In this document: positions 1 to 9,657 of the stretch, piece after piece
Position numbering within the stretch: position 1 is the first letter of the stretch
Layout of the letters: every line of letters starts with the position of its first letter
Program-made: the position numbers and the translations under genes
Origin: Fluviicola sp.
GTDB taxonomy: Bacteria > Bacteroidota > Bacteroidia > Flavobacteriales_D > Crocinitomicaceae
Length of the DNA: 64,000 nucleotides
Assembly: GCA_020849495.1 (NCBI GenBank)
Contig: JADLGD010000111.1
Coordinates: 1 to 64,000 of the forward strand
Direction of reading: 5' to 3'
The notes under the pieces: model-generated
Database searches by the model: none
What the model saw: the letters and a program-made list of their open reading frames with translations, nothing else
What the model was told of the DNA's origin: nothing

Positions 1-340
1 GGTAAATTCTGCCAATTACTACCCAATCTAGGAAAACGAGAAATTACCTAAAAAACAATTTAACAATATTATTAAGAAGCCAGTATTTTTGAGAGATTGA
101 AGGGGATTCCATCGGGTAAATTCAAACAACTGCGACCAAATATTGGAAAACGAGAAATTCCCTAAAAAACAATTTAACAATATTATTAAGAAGTCAGTGT
201 TTTTGGGAGGTTGGAGGGGGTTCCATTGAGTAAATTCAACCAACTACTGCCTAATCTTGGAAAACGAGAAATTCTCTAAAAAACAATTTAATAATATTAT
301 TAAGAAGTCAGTGTTTTTGGGAGATTGGGAAGAATTTTGA
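1..340. repeat. 114-bp tandem repeat, about three copies
   Basis: Three imperfect copies start near 1, 115 and 229, each beginning with a GTAAATTC-like word and carrying the shared words GGAAAACGAGAAATT and AATATTATTAAGAAG. The period is 114 bp, which is 38 codons, so an open frame runs through the copies on the minus strand. That ORF (28-243) is judged an artefact. The array may extend beyond the left edge. No gene was found before 413. Confidence 0.85.
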
Positions 341-412
341 TATAAAAAATCGTGTTATCCCCTATCTTTCGATTTAGACAAGAGCAGAAAAAACTAAGAA
401 CAAACCAACAAG

Positions 413-1327
413 TTAATTTTGCTTCGGTCTATCCCAAAATTCAGGTTCTTCAAAACGGATGATAGAGATAAAATTAGAACTCACTTCACGAATTAATATT
501 GAAGAAAGCAATCCAGTAAGTCCACTGTAAATGACTTGATATTCAGTGGTGAATACACCATTTTTATATTCCTTTTTGGATTGTAAATTTCCAAACTCAT
601 CGTAAGCAAAAATAACTTCAGATAAAGGAATTGAATCCAAATTTCGAACCGTCGTCATGCGTTCAATTAAGCCTTTATCAGAATACGTAAAATGAGTGGT
701 TAGTTTGTTCCTTGTAATGGTAAACAGTTCCTCAATTCTATTCAACAATCCAATGGAATCGTAATAGCGGGTGATTTCTAAATACTGATTCCCATAACTA
801 TTGAACACTTTCTTGCGGAATTGCCCTTCGTATTCTTCATACTGCATGGTTTCAGTATTCCACAGCAATGAACGTTCAATAACAGGATCTAGAATGGAAT
901 GCATCGTGTCAATGTCGCGATAAACCTCTTCTTTGATCACTCTTCCTTTTTCATCGTGCGTGTAATACGTTGAAAGAAATCCTTTTTTCTGAGAAATTCT
1001 GGAGCGTACCATCCATCCTTTATTGGTGTAATCATACAAACGAACAGTTGTATCGGTAACCAAATCTCCTTTCGCCGTTTCGTAGTGTTGCAATAAATTG
1101 CCCAAGGTATCAAAGGAAAAAACATAGACATATTTTGATTCTCTCAAAACATCTCCTTGTTTTTTAAAAGTGTACTCTCCTTTAATGGATTTGATTTTAC
1201 TCGCTTTAACAAATTGCGTATTGAAAAATGGAGCATCTGTAAAGGCCAAACCTTGAGAATTGTCCAATAATTGAGCGCTTAATGCAAACGGAAATAAGAG
1301 CAAAATAAAAAGGCTACACTTTGTCAT
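413..1327 (-). CDS. secreted YD-repeat-like protein
   Basis: The protein is about 304 aa. I start it at the internal ATG at 1327 because that gives a clean signal peptide (MTKCSLFILLLFPFALSAQ), and a promoter-like TACATTTG box lies 7 nt upstream. After the signal the sequence is a series of short beta-strand units of the kind 'FDTLGNLLQHY', 'HDEKGRVIKEE', 'YDEFGNLQSKKEY', resembling RHS/YD-repeat proteins of Bacteroidota. No catalytic motif or T9SS C-terminal domain is seen. It lies just downstream of nuoN on the same strand but seems to have its own promoter. The function is unknown and the protein is probably periplasmic or at the outer membrane. Confidence 0.8.
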   Translation of the reverse strand: MTKCSLFILLLFPFALSAQLLDNSQGLAFTDAPFFNTQFVKASKIKSIKGEYTFKKQGDVLRESKYVYVFSFDTLGNLLQHYETAKGDLVTDTTVRLYDYTNKGWMVRSRISQKKGFLSTYYTHDEKGRVIKEEVYRDIDTMHSILDPVIERSLLWNTETMQYEEYEGQFRKKVFNSYGNQYLEITRYYDSIGLLNRIEELFTITRNKLTTHFTYSDKGLIERMTTVRNLDSIPLSEVIFAYDEFGNLQSKKEYKNGVFTTEYQVIYSGLTGLLSSILIREVSSNFISIIRFEEPEFWDRPKQN

Positions 1328-1334
1328 ACTTCTA

Positions 1335-1366
1335 CAAATGTAAAAGTCGCGACCAGTGTAGCCCAA
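1335..1366 (-). promoter_or_regulatory. Bacteroidota-type promoter next to the start codon of 413-1327
   Basis: On the minus strand the sequence reads TTG, 21 nt, TACATTTG, which fits the Bacteroidota -33/-7 consensus. The -7 box ends 7 nt before the ATG, so the transcript should have almost no leader. Confidence 0.45.
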
Positions 1367-1395
1367 TTTCTTATGAGTTTTTAGGAAAATAATTC

Positions 1396-2766
1396 CTAGA
1401 TGATAAACGGAGTAACGATTGCTAATCCAAGCATTCCAACCAAAGACACTAAAAGTGCTATCGTTGTTAACGGGCTCAATTTGATTTTTTCTTGCGGTGT
1501 TTCTGATTTTGAAACCATGACGCCCAATACTTTCAAATAGTAATAAATACTGATTGCAGAGTTAATCAATGCAATGATCACAACCCACCAGTAAGATGAC
1601 CATGCAGCAGAAAACACCATGTATTTACCGAAGAAACCTGCTGTTGGTGGAATACCAGCCAAAGACAAGATGGAAACAACCGCAACAACTGTCAATAACG
1701 GATTTCTTTGACCCAATCCTCTCAAGGATTCGATTTTGTCTTCCTGATCATTTACTGCAATACCTACCGCAATGATTCCGACCATTGAGAATCCATAAGC
1801 TGTCATGTAGAACCACATGTCATACAAAGAAGTCAATCCAGAAGTAAGGATCACCAACAAAGTATAACCTCCATGTGAAATCGAAGAATAAGCCAATAAG
1901 CGTTTCAAGGTAACTTGTCGCAATGCAGAAAGGTTACCCACAAATAAAGTCACGATGATTAAAACCGCTAAAGCTGGCGACCAAAATGCTTTTAATTCAG
2001 GATTTCCAAATGCCCACAAGAACATTTTCAAGAATGCTCCAAAAGCAGCTAATTTCACTACTGAAGCCATGAAACCTGTTACAGAATGCGGTGCTCCTTC
2101 ATAAACGTCAGGTGACCAAAAATGGAAAGGTGCAGCACCAACTTTGAATAAAAAGGCTCCTAAAATCATCAAGATTCCTACCAACATCAATGAATTGTCA
2201 GCATTGCTCATCGCAGCACTTCCAATTTCTGCTAATTTGAATGATCCAGTTGCACCATAAATCCAAGCAATACCGAATAAGATAATTCCTGTTGCAAAAG
2301 ATCCTGTCAAGAAGTATTTCAATGCGGACTCGTTTGAACGAATGTCTTTCTTATTACTACCGGCCATTACGTAAATTGGTAAAGACAAAATCACTAAGCC
2401 TAAGAAGAACATGAACATGTCTGTAAATGCAAACATGATGAAAGCACCTGTAGACGAAATGATTAATAAACCAATGTATTCACCTGTGTGTTCCGGATGT
2501 TCTTTGAAACGCTCATAACCAATTGAAATCATCAATAAAGTAAGAACCGTAGTAGCCAAAGCATACATCAAAGAAATGTAGTCAAACTGTAAACCTTCGT
2601 AATTCAAAGTCAACAAAGCTTTTCCAGTTGCCAATTGATTTATGATCAATGCAATTGTAAGCAACAACCCACCAACTGCAGTAGCCATTACAAGCCAAGG
2701 TTTCTTTGCAAATGCTGCAAAAAGGGAAATCAATCCACTAGCAAAAAGTACAATTAATGCTTCCAT
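1396..2766 (-). CDS. nuoN: NADH-quinone oxidoreductase subunit N
   Basis: NuoN is an antiporter-like membrane subunit of complex I that takes part in proton pumping. The 456-aa product is hydrophobic throughout with many membrane helices. It has the family's conserved charged and helix-break segments, such as 'LFKVGAAPFHFWSPDVYEGAP' (shortened here) and 'RLLAYSSISHGGY'. It is the last gene of the nuo operon, 1 nt after nuoM. The length is usual for Bacteroidota. Confidence 0.97.
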   Translation of the reverse strand: MEALIVLFASGLISLFAAFAKKPWLVMATAVGGLLLTIALIINQLATGKALLTLNYEGLQFDYISLMYALATTVLTLLMISIGYERFKEHPEHTGEYIGLLIISSTGAFIMFAFTDMFMFFLGLVILSLPIYVMAGSNKKDIRSNESALKYFLTGSFATGIILFGIAWIYGATGSFKLAEIGSAAMSNADNSLMLVGILMILGAFLFKVGAAPFHFWSPDVYEGAPHSVTGFMASVVKLAAFGAFLKMFLWAFGNPELKAFWSPALAVLIIVTLFVGNLSALRQVTLKRLLAYSSISHGGYTLLVILTSGLTSLYDMWFYMTAYGFSMVGIIAVGIAVNDQEDKIESLRGLGQRNPLLTVVAVVSILSLAGIPPTAGFFGKYMVFSAAWSSYWWVVIIALINSAISIYYYLKVLGVMVSKSETPQEKIKLSPLTTIALLVSLVGMLGLAIVTPFII

Positions 2767-2767
2767 A

Positions 2768-4219
2768 TTATAAACCTGAAGGTGTTGAAGTTGTTACTAA
2801 TTCTAAAATCGACTTGACACTTGGTTCAACAAAATCAATTACTGCTGCTGGATAAACACCCAAAACAACAACGGTGATAATGATGATCGCAAAGACCAAT
2901 AATTCGCTCCAATGTAAATCGCTAAATCCTTCGAATTTTACTGGTCCGTACATACTCAATTGGTAAGCGCGGAATGTGTAAACTGCACCCAAAATCAAAG
3001 TGGTACCTGCTACAACTCCGATGATCCAATCATACGAATACAAACCTTTCAACAACATGAACTCACCAATGAATCCACTTGAGAAAGGAACTGAAACAGA
3101 AACAAATGCTAATGCAGCAAACCAGAAAGCAAATTTAGGTGCTTGTTTTGCCAAACCTCCTAAGTCAGACAATTGGCGTGTGTTCAAACGACGTTCAATC
3201 ACATCTACAGCAAGGAATAAACCTACAGCAACCAAACCGTGATTCAACATTTGAAGTACACTTCCCGTGATTGCATCCACACTTGCCGTCATGATACCCG
3301 CTGCAATTAAACCAACGTGTGACATTGAAGCAAATGCAAACAAGCGTTTCATATCACCTTGCTTGATAGCGATGATTGCACCATAAACAACTCCAATCGT
3401 TGCCAAAACAATAATTGGTGTAGTAGCACAATCCAAAGCTTCAGGGAACAATGGCAACATCCAACGGATCATTCCGTACAATGCCATTTTCAACATGATT
3501 CCTGAAAGCAACATCGTTCCAGCCATAGGAGCTTTCGTGTACGTATCAGGTTGCCATGTATGGAATGGGAAAATTGGAACTTTAATAGCAAATGCTAAGA
3601 AGAAACCGGCCATTAACCAAAATGCTACTTCTTTACTTTCAAACGTTGCAGCGATCAAGTCACCATAAGCAAATGAAGGAGCAAAGGCTTTGATTCCGAT
3701 AATGGAAGCCAACATTGCTAAAGATCCTACAAAGGTATAAATGAAGAACTTCACCAAAGCAGCTTTGCGCTCAGGAGCTCCAAACCACCATGCGATCAAG
3801 TAAATTGGAATCAAGGTAATCTCCCAGAAAATGTAGAACCAAATACCATCCAATGCTACAAACACACCAATCAAGCCCAATTGCATGAAGAAAACCATAC
3901 TCGTGAACAAGCGATTGGATGCCAATTCATTTTTATAGTTACTCAACAAAATCAATGGAACCAAACCAGAAGTCAAGACTAACATCATCAAGGAAACGGC
4001 ATCGTAACCAAAATTCAAGGTCAATCCGTATTGAGGAATCCAATTTTTAGAAATAAAGAGGTGCATTCCTCCTTCTACATTATAGGTGCAAATCAACCCG
4101 ATTGTAACAACAAGGGTTGCTAATCCACCTAACAATCCGTACACACGTACGAAACTTTGCGGCATCACTAATACCGACAACGCAAAGAAAACCGGCAATA
4201 TAAATAATAACAGTTCCAC
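2768..4219 (-). CDS. nuoM: NADH-quinone oxidoreductase subunit M
   Basis: NuoM is the second antiporter-like proton-pumping subunit of complex I, in the cytoplasmic membrane. The 483-aa protein shows the signature 'IFPFHTWQPDTYTKAPMAG' and 'KRLFAFASMSHVGL', with the lysines and glutamate ('FWEITLIPIY') expected in the proton channels. It sits between nuoL and nuoN with gaps of 1-3 nt and is clearly co-transcribed with them. Confidence 0.98.
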   Translation of the reverse strand: MELLLFILPVFFALSVLVMPQSFVRVYGLLGGLATLVVTIGLICTYNVEGGMHLFISKNWIPQYGLTLNFGYDAVSLMMLVLTSGLVPLILLSNYKNELASNRLFTSMVFFMQLGLIGVFVALDGIWFYIFWEITLIPIYLIAWWFGAPERKAALVKFFIYTFVGSLAMLASIIGIKAFAPSFAYGDLIAATFESKEVAFWLMAGFFLAFAIKVPIFPFHTWQPDTYTKAPMAGTMLLSGIMLKMALYGMIRWMLPLFPEALDCATTPIIVLATIGVVYGAIIAIKQGDMKRLFAFASMSHVGLIAAGIMTASVDAITGSVLQMLNHGLVAVGLFLAVDVIERRLNTRQLSDLGGLAKQAPKFAFWFAALAFVSVSVPFSSGFIGEFMLLKGLYSYDWIIGVVAGTTLILGAVYTFRAYQLSMYGPVKFEGFSDLHWSELLVFAIIIITVVVLGVYPAAVIDFVEPSVKSILELVTTSTPSGL

Positions 4220-4222
4220 GTA

Positions 4223-6145
4223 CTAGTTTTTATAAATGAGGTAATACACCACTAATCCAACAATTCCAAAGACCATCCACAAGATATAGCTGTCTGTTCT
4301 ACCAGTTTGCCATTTTCTCACTAAATCTCCAGTTTTTCCTATTGCTTGACCTAAGCCAACCACTCCACGGTGTAAGAAAGCACCTTCAAAGTAACGCGAA
4401 CCTTTATCCGACATCCAAGCTACTGGACGAACAAACAAGACATCGTAAATTTCATCGAAGTACAATTTCTTAGCGGATAATTTCTCCCATCCTTTCAATT
4501 GTTCGTCAGCAACAGGAAGACTTCCTTTTTTACCGTAAACAACGTAAGTAACGATCATAATCAAAATGGCCATAGCGCCTGCTACAATCATCAACATCAA
4601 GGCTAAATTACTATCACCTTCATGTTTTGGAAGAGCATTCATTCCAGCAACATTGCGCTCAAATAACTGCGTCATCCAATGTGCTTGACCGTGTAACCAA
4701 ATTCCTGGTAAGTTTAACAAACCTCCAAAAACGGAAAGAATTGCTAAAACGATCAAAGGAAGCGTCATGGAAGCTGGTCCTTCGTGAACGTGATGCTCTT
4801 GTTCGTGAGTACCGCGGAAAGTTCCGAAGAAAGTCACGAAATACAAACGGAACATATAGATAGCTGTCAAAGCAGCACTGAACATCAAAGCTCCGTACAA
4901 CCACGTTCCATGTGTAAATGCATGTGCGATGATTTCATCTTTTGAATAGAAACCGGACAATAAAGGGAATCCAGAAATTGCTAATGTTCCAATCAAGAAC
5001 GTAAAGTGCGTTACAGGAATCTTTTTACGCAAACCACCCATTTTACGAATGTCTTGTTCATCAGACATGGCGTGGATGACCGAACCAGAACCTAAGAATA
5101 ACAATGCTTTGAAGAATGCGTGTGTTGTAACGTGGAACATAGCAGCTGTGTAAGCTCCCATTCCCAATGCTACAAACAACATCCCCAATTGAGAAACCGT
5201 TGAGTAAGCCAATACTTTTTTGATATCGTTCTGACGCATTGCAATGAATGCAGCCACAATAGACGTTGCTAAACCGATGTACAACATGATGTCCTGAGTA
5301 ATATCAGCTCCAGGTAATTCAAACAAGTAGTTGGAACGAACGGTTAAGAAAATACCTGCTGTTACCATCGTAGCTGCGTGGATCAAAGCCGAAACAGGAG
5401 TTGGACCCGCCATCGCATCTGGTAACCAAGTAAACAAAGGAATTTGAGCTGATTTACCAGTAGCACCAATGAATAAACAGATTGTGATTCCAAAAATCAT
5501 CCATTCACTAATAGAGATTTTGTCAACCAAAACTGCATTTGCTAATTCACCGTATTCCAATGTACCAAACTTCGCTAAGATTAAGAACAAACCAATCAAT
5601 AACCCAAGGTCACCGATACGGTTCATGATGAATGCTTTACGAGCAGCCAAGGTGTTTTTGAAATCTTGGTACCAGAAACCGATCAATAAATACGAGCAAA
5701 TACCTACACCTTCCCATCCGAAGAACAACATGAAGTAGTTGCTTCCAAGAACAAGGATCAACATCGCGAAGATGAAGAGGTTCAAGTAAACGAAGAATTT
5801 GTAGTAACCTGCATCGTGTTTCATGTAACCCATGGAGAACAAGTGAATGAGCGTACCCACACCTGTTACAATCAAGGTCATCCACATCGACAAGTTATCT
5901 GCAAGCAAACCTGCATTCAAAGAGAAACTATCTGTTTTCAACATCGTGAACAATTTCACAGTAACCGCGTTACCGTGTTGAACACTGAAGAAAGCAGTCA
6001 ATGCTAAACCAAAAGCAGCAGCCATTACCGTTGTTGCGATTGCACCTACAACCATTTTAGATAATTTTTTACCGATGGTTCCATTGATAAATGCACCCAA
6101 TAATGGCAATGCAATAATAATTGGAAGAAGTTGAGCTACCGACAT
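4223..6145 (-). CDS. nuoL: NADH-quinone oxidoreductase subunit L
   Basis: NuoL is the distal antiporter-like subunit of complex I and carries the long lateral helix at its C-terminus. The protein is 640 aa. It has the typical motifs 'FFGWEGVGICSYLLIGFWY', 'TWLPDAMAGPTPVSALIHA' and 'KKVLAYSTVSQLG'. A hydrophilic cytoplasmic stretch near residues 540-580 precedes the final transmembrane helix. The position between nuoK and nuoM is canonical. Confidence 0.98.
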   Translation of the reverse strand: MSVAQLLPIIIALPLLGAFINGTIGKKLSKMVVGAIATTVMAAAFGLALTAFFSVQHGNAVTVKLFTMLKTDSFSLNAGLLADNLSMWMTLIVTGVGTLIHLFSMGYMKHDAGYYKFFVYLNLFIFAMLILVLGSNYFMLFFGWEGVGICSYLLIGFWYQDFKNTLAARKAFIMNRIGDLGLLIGLFLILAKFGTLEYGELANAVLVDKISISEWMIFGITICLFIGATGKSAQIPLFTWLPDAMAGPTPVSALIHAATMVTAGIFLTVRSNYLFELPGADITQDIMLYIGLATSIVAAFIAMRQNDIKKVLAYSTVSQLGMLFVALGMGAYTAAMFHVTTHAFFKALLFLGSGSVIHAMSDEQDIRKMGGLRKKIPVTHFTFLIGTLAISGFPLLSGFYSKDEIIAHAFTHGTWLYGALMFSAALTAIYMFRLYFVTFFGTFRGTHEQEHHVHEGPASMTLPLIVLAILSVFGGLLNLPGIWLHGQAHWMTQLFERNVAGMNALPKHEGDSNLALMLMIVAGAMAILIMIVTYVVYGKKGSLPVADEQLKGWEKLSAKKLYFDEIYDVLFVRPVAWMSDKGSRYFEGAFLHRGVVGLGQAIGKTGDLVRKWQTGRTDSYILWMVFGIVGLVVYYLIYKN

Positions 6146-6147
6146 GT

Positions 6148-6477
6148 TTAATTTTTTAATTTGTTAAACAATCGGATATCGGTTGTACGCAAGTTACGGT
6201 AAACCAACACGAGGATGGATAAACCGACCGTTGCTTCAGCCGCCGCTACTACCATGATGAAGAATACGAATAACTGTCCGTCTGCCTGTCCAAAATAAGT
6301 GGAGAAAGCAACCAATAACAAGTTTACTGCATTCAACATTAACTCAATGCACATCAATAAAATGATGGCATTTTTGCGGTACAACACACCAAATACACCA
6401 ATCACGAACAAAGCTGTTGCTAAGATCATGTAGTGTTTGATGTCTACACCAGATTCGAATAAAGTCGCTAATAACAT
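6148..6477 (-). CDS. nuoK: NADH-quinone oxidoreductase subunit K
   Basis: NuoK is a small three-helix membrane subunit at the junction of the complex I membrane arm. The 109-aa product has the family pattern '[21 protein letters not shown]', including the two conserved membrane glutamates (IELMLNAV and AAAEATVGL). It lies 1-2 nt from both neighbours. The N-terminus is a little longer than in many homologues, and a start a few codons further in is possible. Confidence 0.96.
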   Translation of the reverse strand: MLLATLFESGVDIKHYMILATALFVIGVFGVLYRKNAIILLMCIELMLNAVNLLLVAFSTYFGQADGQLFVFFIMVVAAAEATVGLSILVLVYRNLRTTDIRLFNKLKN

Positions 6478-6478
6478 C

Positions 6479-6991
6479 TTATTCTTGTGTTTGTTTGTCG
6501 CGTTTCGCTAAAAGAACTGCACCTACCATTGCTGCGATGAACAAGATAGAAGACACTTCAAAAGGAAGCACGTATTTGGTAAAGAGTAATTCTCCTAAGT
6601 TTTCCACCAATCCTGCATTTTCAGAATTTGCGTCAATCATTGTAGGAGCTAAAACAGCATCACGAATTGCTGCAACTAAAACAGTCAACAAACCACCGGC
6701 TGCAATCACAGCACCGAAAGTCATTAAAATAGAGCCCTTCGGTTCGTTGGTTTTGTTTAAGTTGAGTAACATCAATACGAAAAGGAACAATACCATGATG
6801 GCACCGGCATAAACGATAATGTTTACAATTGCGATAAACTGTGCGTTCATCAACACGTAGTTCGCTGTGATCATAAAGAATGTCAACACAAGGAACAATA
6901 CGCTTCTCACAGGGTGTTTACTCAATACAACCATCAAAGCTGTACCGATTGTTAAACCACCAAGGAGCCAAAAAATCATTTCTAAACTCAT
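6479..6991 (-). CDS. nuoJ: NADH-quinone oxidoreductase subunit J
   Basis: NuoJ is a five-helix membrane subunit of complex I near the quinone-linked charged channel. The 170-aa product contains '[20 protein letters not shown]', the characteristic NuoJ helix with its pi-bulge region. It overlaps nuoI by one base, so coupled translation is likely. Confidence 0.96.
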   Translation of the reverse strand: MSLEMIFWLLGGLTIGTALMVVLSKHPVRSVLFLVLTFFMITANYVLMNAQFIAIVNIIVYAGAIMVLFLFVLMLLNLNKTNEPKGSILMTFGAVIAAGGLLTVLVAAIRDAVLAPTMIDANSENAGLVENLGELLFTKYVLPFEVSSILFIAAMVGAVLLAKRDKQTQE

Positions 6992-7530
6992 TATGCAGGG
7001 CGTTTTCCGGTTAATTGTCGTTTGGTAATATCTACGCGTTGATCCACTGGCTCTACCAATTTTTCTTTTCCGTAGATAAAGTCTTCACGCTCGAAGTAAG
7101 TAGGAACGATGCGATCTGTCAAGAAAATAGCCTCTTTCGGGCAAGCTTCTTCACACAAACCACAGAAGATGCAACGCAACATATTGATTTCATACATCGA
7201 TGCGTATTTCTCTTCGCGGTACAAGTTCTCTTCTCCTTTTTTGCGCTCAGCAGAAGTCATGGTAATTGCTTCAGCAGGACATGCTACTGCACACAATCCG
7301 CAAGCCGTACAGTTTTCTCTTCCTTGCTCATCACGTTTTAATACATGTTGACCACGGTAAACCGTTGCAAACTCGCGTTTTACTTCTGGGTATTTTGTGG
7401 TATTGTGTTTTCTGAATAAGTGTTTGAAGGTAATCCACATACCGCCAATGATAGCAGGTAAGTAGAGTTTTTCCATGAAACTCATTTTCTTATTCGAAAC
7501 AACTTTTTTGCGATTTGATAAACTTTCCAT
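6991..7530 (-). CDS. nuoI: NADH-quinone oxidoreductase subunit I
   Basis: NuoI is the peripheral-arm subunit holding iron-sulphur clusters N6a and N6b, which pass electrons towards NuoB. Two complete 4Fe-4S motifs are visible, CTACGLCAVACP and CIFCGLCEEACP, separated by the usual 30-40 residues. The protein is 179 aa. An N-terminal amphipathic stretch ('MSFMEKLYLPAIIGG') probably anchors it to the membrane arm. Confidence 0.97.
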   Translation of the reverse strand: MESLSNRKKVVSNKKMSFMEKLYLPAIIGGMWITFKHLFRKHNTTKYPEVKREFATVYRGQHVLKRDEQGRENCTACGLCAVACPAEAITMTSAERKKGEENLYREEKYASMYEINMLRCIFCGLCEEACPKEAIFLTDRIVPTYFEREDFIYGKEKLVEPVDQRVDITKRQLTGKRPA

Positions 7531-7541
7531 TTCTCGTTCGT

Positions 7542-8672
7542 TTATTGCTCGTGTTTCGCGTTATACATAGACAATTGCTTTGGTTCTCTCACCACTTCTT
7601 TCTTAGCAGCCGGAACTGTTTCAATAGATTTTGGCGATTTAGTAAACCATCCTGATGTGAGAGCAATCACCACTCCTGTCACCAATAAATTGATCATAGA
7701 AATTGGGATTAACTTTTTCCATCCTAAGTGCATCAATTGATCGTAGCGGAAACGTGGTAATGTCCAACGGATCCACATGAACACAAAGATGAAGAAGAAG
7801 GTTTTTCCGAAGAAAACCAATGTTCCTAAAATTGCTAAAGTATTGCCAGAGAAAGCATCCATTCCAGGGAAGTTGTAACCTCCGAAGAACAATGCTGAAA
7901 TGACAGCAGATGAGATGAACATGTTGACATACTCAGCAAATAGATAGAAACCTAATTTCATGGAACCGTATTCGGTGTGGTAACCACCAATCAACTCTGA
8001 TTCACATTCTGGTAAATCGAAAGGAGCACGGTTACATTCAGCCAATGCGGTAACTAAGAAAATCAAAAACGCCAATGGTTGTTTGAATACATTCCAAGAA
8101 AACCATCCATCTTGCCAGAAACCGTGTTGTTGGTCAACGATATCGCGTATGCTTAAGCTACCAGTCATCATAACAATGGTAATCACCGAGATACCCATAG
8201 CTAATTCGTAAGAAATCATTTGCGAACTTGCACGGATAGCTCCATATAGCGAGTATTTGTTGTTGGAAGCCCAACCACCAATCATGATTCCGTAAACTCC
8301 GATGGATACAATTCCCATAATGAACAAGATTCCGATGTTGACATCAGCTACTTGTAAGGGAATTTTTGTTCCGAATAACTCTAAATCTGGCCCCCAAGGA
8401 ATGACCGAACCGGTCAACAATGCCGTAAACATGGCAATTCCTGGTCCGAGGATGAACAACCATTTATCCGCATTTGTAGGAATAAAATCTTCTTTAAAGA
8501 ACATTTTTCCAGCATCTGCCAAAGGTTGTAAAATTCCCCATGGTCCTGCACGATCTGGTCCGATACGGTCTTGCAACCATGCCGCAACCTTACGTTCAAC
8601 CAAAGTCAAGTACGCTGCAATTCCCAAAGTAATGGCGAACAATACAACGATTAAAATAATTTTACTCAACAT
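7542..8672 (-). CDS. nuoH: NADH-quinone oxidoreductase subunit H
   Basis: NuoH is the membrane subunit that forms the quinone-binding cavity at the base of the peripheral arm. The 376-aa protein contains 'ERKVAAWLQDRIGPDRAGP', 'AECNRAPFDLPECESELI' and 'RWTLPRFRYDQLM', all hallmark NuoH/ND1 segments. A hydrophilic tail of about 35 residues follows the last helix and is a lineage-specific extension. It lies directly downstream of nuoG. Confidence 0.97.
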   Translation of the reverse strand: MLSKIILIVVLFAITLGIAAYLTLVERKVAAWLQDRIGPDRAGPWGILQPLADAGKMFFKEDFIPTNADKWLFILGPGIAMFTALLTGSVIPWGPDLELFGTKIPLQVADVNIGILFIMGIVSIGVYGIMIGGWASNNKYSLYGAIRASSQMISYELAMGISVITIVMMTGSLSIRDIVDQQHGFWQDGWFSWNVFKQPLAFLIFLVTALAECNRAPFDLPECESELIGGYHTEYGSMKLGFYLFAEYVNMFISSAVISALFFGGYNFPGMDAFSGNTLAILGTLVFFGKTFFFIFVFMWIRWTLPRFRYDQLMHLGWKKLIPISMINLLVTGVVIALTSGWFTKSPKSIETVPAAKKEVVREPKQLSMYNAKHEQ

Positions 8673-8673
8673 C

Positions 8674-9645
8674 TTACTTACCCGTTAATTTTTTAGCATC
8701 ACGTTTTGGATCATTTGTCAAGTAATGACCTTGAGAAATCACCGAATGACGATTGATCACACGTGGACCTTCAATGTTCCATTTGCTTTTATCTTTCTTA
8801 TCGAAACGACATTCGTTGCAAATCCAACCTGTTTTCCCGTCAACGTCTTCGATTTCACCGTATTGATCTTTACGACCAGTAACTCGAGCGATTTCGTCAC
8901 CAAACATCCAAACAACCGCTTTACCAGCACATTTCGTACACTCGCAAGAAGCGTTCATCGGTTTCAAGAACCAAACACGGCTTTTGAAACGGAAAGTTTT
9001 ATCTGTTAATGCTCCAACTGGACAAACGTCAATCACGTTTCCAGAAAAATCATTATCGATTGCTTTCTCAATGTAAGTGCTGATTTCTGCATGATCACCA
9101 CGGTGCATCACACCGTGAACACGATTGTCTGTAATTTGGTTAGCCGTATAGACACAACGGTAACACAAAATACAACGATTCATGTGCAATTTGATCTTGT
9201 CGCCAATATCAATTGGATCGTAGGTACGACGTTTTTCTTCGTAACGCGTTCCTGCTTTTCCGTGCTCAAAACCTAAATCTTGCAAATGGCATTCACCTGC
9301 TTGGTCACAAATTGGACAATCCAGTGGGTGGTTGATCAGCAAAAATTCTGTCACAGCTGCACGTCCTTCTCTTACACGTTCAGATGTTTTGTTTTTGATG
9401 ACCATCCCGTCTTGTACTGGAGTGGAACATGAAGCAACCAATTTTGGCATCGGACGTGGATCAGCTGCTGAACCTGCGGCAACTTCTACCAAACACGTTC
9501 TACATTTCCCTCCACTTCCTTCTAATTTACTGTAGTAGCACATTGCAGGTGGCACCACTTCTCCGCCAATCTTGCGAGCAGCATTCAAAATGGTTGTTCC
9601 CGGTTCTACTTCTACTTCAATATCGTCTACGATAACTTTTACCAT
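8674..9645 (-). CDS. nuoG: NADH-quinone oxidoreductase subunit G, short form
   Basis: NuoG carries iron-sulphur clusters of the complex I electron chain. The N-terminal 2Fe-2S domain ('CYYSKLEGSGGKCRTC'), the His/Cys cluster motif ('HPLDCPICDQAGEC') and the 4Fe-4S motif ('CILCYRC' with 'CPVGAL') are all present. Further cysteines follow at 'CECTKC' and 'CNEC'. At 323 aa it lacks the large molybdopterin-oxidoreductase-like domain of the roughly 900-aa enterobacterial protein. From family knowledge this short form is usual in Flavobacteria, so it is read as intact and not as a truncated gene. Confidence 0.94.
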   Translation of the reverse strand: MVKVIVDDIEVEVEPGTTILNAARKIGGEVVPPAMCYYSKLEGSGGKCRTCLVEVAAGSAADPRPMPKLVASCSTPVQDGMVIKNKTSERVREGRAAVTEFLLINHPLDCPICDQAGECHLQDLGFEHGKAGTRYEEKRRTYDPIDIGDKIKLHMNRCILCYRCVYTANQITDNRVHGVMHRGDHAEISTYIEKAIDNDFSGNVIDVCPVGALTDKTFRFKSRVWFLKPMNASCECTKCAGKAVVWMFGDEIARVTGRKDQYGEIEDVDGKTGWICNECRFDKKDKSKWNIEGPRVINRHSVISQGHYLTNDPKRDAKKLTGK

Positions 9646-9657
9646 AACTGATGGTTT

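Noticed and set aside
28-243. 71-aa ORF on the minus strand across the 114-bp repeat
   Set aside because: It is open only because the repeat period is divisible by three. It repeats itself, lacks a promoter or gene-like context, and matches no known family.
1-340. CRISPR-like array
   Set aside because: Units are 114 bp and repetitive throughout, without unique spacers, and no cas genes are present.
8302-8688. 128-aa plus-strand ORF and many similar track entries
   Set aside because: They lie opposite strongly supported genes and have no motif, promoter or spacing of their own.
8674-9645. nuoG as a truncated pseudogene
   Set aside because: All cluster motifs are intact, gene spacing is normal, and the short form is usual in the phylum.
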